Source: Phreatobacter aquaticus
Lineage (GTDB): Bacteria; Pseudomonadota; Alphaproteobacteria; Rhizobiales; Phreatobacteraceae
DNA: 64,000 bases
Assembly (NCBI RefSeq): GCF_005160265.1
Contig: NZ_CP039865.1
Coordinates: forward strand, 2,814,828-2,878,827
Direction: 5' to 3'
Shown here: positions 61,792 to 64,000 of the stretch, one piece after another
Layout: each line of letters begins with the position of its first letter
How positions within the stretch are numbered: position 1 is the first letter of the stretch
The notes under the pieces: generated by a model
Seen by the model: only the letters and a program-made list of their open reading frames with translations
What the model was told of the DNA's origin: nothing
Database searches by the model: none
Program-made: the position numbers and the translations under genes

Positions 61792-62511
61792 ATGACTCGT
61801 CTCCGTGACCTCGCCAACACCGTTTTCGGCGCCGTTGTCATCGTCATCGTGCTGAGGTCCTTCGCCTTCGCCACCTATCACATCCCCTCCGAGAGCATGG
61901 TTCCGACCCTTGAGGTCGGCGACCGGGTGGCGGCGCTGAAATTCCCCTTCGGCTTCAGCCGCTATTCCCTCGTTGGCGGCGAATATCTGCCGCGGTTTCC
62001 CGGTGATACCGGCCGCATTCCCGGGGCCATGCCATCGCGCGGCGATGTCGCGGTCTTTCGCCATCCCATCACCGGCCAGGATTTCATCAAGCGCGTCGCC
62101 GGCTTGCCGGGAGACCGGGTGGCGATCCGCGAGGGCCGGCTCTGGCTGAACGGCGAGGCCGTTCTGCTGAGCGAGCCACGCCAGTGGATCTATCGCGATC
62201 CCGCGGGCGATGTCGTCGCCGTCACCGCCTGGCGCGAGACCTTTCCCGGCGCCGAGCCGCATACGATCCTGCTGCGCGACCGCAGGTCGCCCATGAGCGA
62301 CATGGCCGAGCAGGTGGTGCCCGAGGGCCGGCTGTTCATGCTGGGCGACAACCGCGACAATTCCTCCGACAGCCGTTTCGCCACCATGGGCTTCGTGCCG
62401 GTGGAGAATCTGATCGGCCGCGCCGGTGCCATCCTCTATTCCCTCGCCAGCTGCGACCACGAGGCAGGCTTGCGCTGCGCGCCGCGCCGCATGCTCGAGC
62501 GGGTGGAATAG
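61792..62511 (+). CDS. lepB: signal peptidase I
   Basis: The 239-residue protein has one N-terminal membrane helix (about 8-25), the catalytic Ser in I-P-S-E-S-M-V-P-T, the catalytic Lys in F-I-K-R-V-A-G-L-P-G-D and the C-terminal box G-D-N-R-D-N-S-S-D-S-R. It cleaves signal peptides of exported proteins on the periplasmic side. It immediately follows three small secreted-protein genes, although a terminator lies between. It may be one of several lepB copies in the genome. Confidence 0.93.
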   Translation: MTRLRDLANTVFGAVVIVIVLRSFAFATYHIPSESMVPTLEVGDRVAALKFPFGFSRYSLVGGEYLPRFPGDTGRIPGAMPSRGDVAVFRHPITGQDFIKRVAGLPGDRVAIREGRLWLNGEAVLLSEPRQWIYRDPAGDVVAVTAWRETFPGAEPHTILLRDRRSPMSDMAEQVVPEGRLFMLGDNRDNSSDSRFATMGFVPVENLIGRAGAILYSLASCDHEAGLRCAPRRMLERVE

Positions 62512-62609
62512 GTTTCGCGAAGAAAATCGACGGGCCTGTCGAAATCGCGAGGGCTCGCGCGTCTTCGGTCCAGCAGGGCATGATGCCCCGCAAGGACAAG
62601 GAGACGACA

Positions 62610-62957
62610 ATGCAGTTCGCGATTCTGATCTATGGCAATGAAACCGCCATGATGGCCATGAGCGAGGCCGAACAGGCCACGATGCTCGGTGCCTACAAGG
62701 CCTATTCGGAAGCACTGGTGGCGGCCGGCGCCATGCGCGGCGGCGAGCGCCTCAGGCCGTCGCCCACCGCCGCCTCGGTGCGCATCGTCAATGGCAAGTC
62801 GGAAGTCCTGAACGGTCCCTATGCCGAGACGCGCGAGCAGCTCGGCGGCTTCTATCTGATCGATGTGGCCGACATGGACCTGGCTTTGGCCTGGGGCGCT
62901 CGTTGCCCGGGCGCGAGCCATGGCACGATCGAGGTCCGGCCGATCTGGACCATGTGA
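62610..62957 (+). CDS. YciI/YCII-related protein
   Basis: The 115-residue protein belongs to the YCII family often paired with ECF sigma factors: M-Q-F-A-I-L-I-Y-G opening, R-G-G-E-R-L-R-P-S in the middle and the conserved G-P-Y-A-E-T-R-E-Q-L-G-G-F-Y-L-I-D-V. AAGGAG precedes the ATG. The family has a ferredoxin-like fold; the enzymatic role, if any, is unclear. Four bases separate its stop from the sigma factor gene. Confidence 0.9.
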   Translation: MQFAILIYGNETAMMAMSEAEQATMLGAYKAYSEALVAAGAMRGGERLRPSPTAASVRIVNGKSEVLNGPYAETREQLGGFYLIDVADMDLALAWGARCPGASHGTIEVRPIWTM

Positions 62958-62961
62958 GACC

Positions 62962-64000
62962 ATGGAGAGGACCGATCCTCGCGGCGCTGCGGGCACGGCG
63001 GAAGCCGTCGCCCGCCAGGCCTATGGCAAGCTGGTCGCCTGGCTGGCCGCCCGCACCCGCGATGTCGCCGGCGCCGAGGACGCCTTGTCCGAGGCCTTTG
63101 TGGCGGCACTCCGCCATTGGCCGGAGGCGGGCATTCCCGCAAGCCCCGACGCCTGGCTGATGACGGCGGCGCGCCGCCGCCTGATCGATGGCCATCGCCG
63201 AAGATCGGTGGAAGCGAAGGCGATCGAGGATCTGCTGGTGCTTGCCGGGGACGAGGCGGCTGAGGACGCGGCGGCCGTTCCCGACGACCGGTTGTCCCTG
63301 ATGTTCGTCTGCGCGCATCCGGCCATCGAGCCGCGCATGCGCGCGCCGCTCATCTTGCAGACCCTGCTCGGCTTCGATGCCGGCACGATCGCCTCGGCCT
63401 TCCTGGTCGCTCCCGCCACGATGGGCCAGCGGCTGGTGCGGGCCAAGCGCCGGATCGCAGAGCTTGGGCTGGCCTTCGCCGTGCCGGAGCGCGACGAATG
63501 GCCGGAACGGCTCGATGCGGTGCTGGAGGCGATCTATGCCGCCTATGGCGAGGGCTGGGCCGATCCGAGCGGCCAGGAGGCGCGCCTGCGCAATCTCGCC
63601 GAGGAGGCAATCTGGCTCGGCCGGCTGCTGGTCGCGCTCCTGCCCGACGAGCCGGAGGCGGCAGGCCTGCTCGCCCTCATGCTCCATTCGCACGCCCGCC
63701 GGTTCGCGCGCCGCGACGCTGATGGCCGCTATGTGCCGCTCGCCGCTCAGGAGATGGCGCGCTGGGACGAGGGGCTGATCGGCGAAGCCGAGGCGTTGCT
63801 CGCCCGTGCCGCCCGGGCCGGCCGCTTCGGCCGCTATCAGCTCGAAGCCGCCATCCAGTCGGCCCATGTGGTGCGCCGCCGCCTTGGCCGGCCGGACTGG
63901 CAGGCGATCGGCGTGCTCTATGACGCACTATTCGATCTGACCGGCTCGCCCGTGGTGGCTCTCAACCGCGCCGTCGCCCTTGCCGAGCGGGAGGGCGCGG
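62962..64000 (+). CDS. ECF sigma factor of the YCII-linked (DUF6596) type, 3' truncated by window
   Basis: The frame is open from ATG 62962 to the window end (346 residues). A sigma-70 region 2 lies at the start (A-Y-G-K-L-V-A-W-L-A-A-R-T-R-D, A-E-D-A-L-S-E-A-F) and D-A-W-L-M-T-A-A-R-R-R-L-I-D follows. A region-4-like segment comes next, then the long C-terminal domain typical of this group (D-A-V-L-E-A-I-Y-A-A-Y-G-E-G-W, L-L-A-L-M-L). No anti-sigma gene is visible; in this group activity is often linked to the C-terminal domain and the YCII partner. Confidence 0.92.
   Translation, partial: MERTDPRGAAGTAEAVARQAYGKLVAWLAARTRDVAGAEDALSEAFVAALRHWPEAGIPASPDAWLMTAARRRLIDGHRRRSVEAKAIEDLLVLAGDEAAEDAAAVPDDRLSLMFVCAHPAIEPRMRAPLILQTLLGFDAGTIASAFLVAPATMGQRLVRAKRRIAELGLAFAVPERDEWPERLDAVLEAIYAAYGEGWADPSGQEARLRNLAEEAIWLGRLLVALLPDEPEAAGLLALMLHSHARRFARRDADGRYVPLAAQEMARWDEGLIGEAEALLARAARAGRFGRYQLEAAIQSAHVVRRRLGRPDWQAIGVLYDALFDLTGSPVVALNRAVALAEREGA

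Overview
The window looks like a chromosomal segment of a high-GC alphaproteobacterium, most likely of the Hyphomicrobiales (Rhizobiales). The reasons are the DegP / two-component pair / glnE / PleC-like kinase order at the left end, a FixL/FixJ-type pair, Omp25/31-type porins, a split glycine decarboxylase behind a tandem glycine riboswitch, and coding density with almost no AT-rich DNA. I cannot name a genus. No rRNA, tRNA, CRISPR array, phage gene or transposase is visible.

Layout. 1-8.1 kb: 3' end of a DegP-type protease, an OmpR-type regulator and HAMP kinase (overlapping GTGA), glnE, then a convergent PAS-PAS kinase resembling PleC. 8.2-16.3 kb: housekeeping genes (pepN, a CDF metal exporter with an unusually long C-terminus, an alpha/beta hydrolase, a small cytochrome c, glutaryl-CoA dehydrogenase, an MFS exporter). 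16.4-24.9 kb: a minus-strand run of amidase, peptide-type binding protein, two permeases, a double-NBD ATPase and adenine deaminase. 25-30 kb: a small conserved protein, an extensin-like protein, dusA, a small secreted protein, a TauE-type permease and an AT-rich lipoprotein gene that looks foreign.

30-39.6 kb is the most unusual part. A cassette of (AMP-forming ligase, Bug-type Tat-exported binding protein, Omp25-type porin) is present twice in the same order and orientation, with a class D beta-lactamase on the left flank and a 5'-nucleotidase on the right. Between the copies lies a chimeric scar made of the 3' end of a 5'-nucleotidase joined to an internal piece of a class D beta-lactamase. 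The simplest reading is an old tandem duplication of a five-gene block followed by deletion of the inner 5'-nucleotidase and beta-lactamase copies.

39.7-49.4 kb: two adjacent paralogous small membrane proteins sharing a D-x-D-G-G-G-A-M motif, an aspartic protease / DUF1289 / cobS operon facing cobT, a FixL/FixJ-like pair whose PAS domain seems to lack the heme histidine, an aminotransferase, a two-lobed HD-GYP protein, a lipoprotein and a DUF805 protein. 49.4-54.3 kb: tandem glycine riboswitch and gcvT-gcvH-gcvPA-gcvPB. Just after gcvPB an opposite-strand methyltransferase is followed by a second, partial copy of the gcvPB 3' end, so the methyltransferase sits between direct repeats. 55.4-60.1 kb: a DJ-1/PfpI protein, an unknown secreted protein and ileS.

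60.1-64 kb: three tandem genes for about 81-residue secreted proteins, each behind a similar leader holding an invariant GGACAC/GTGTCC pair about 40 nt apart, then a signal peptidase I gene, and a YciI protein with an ECF sigma factor that runs off the window end.
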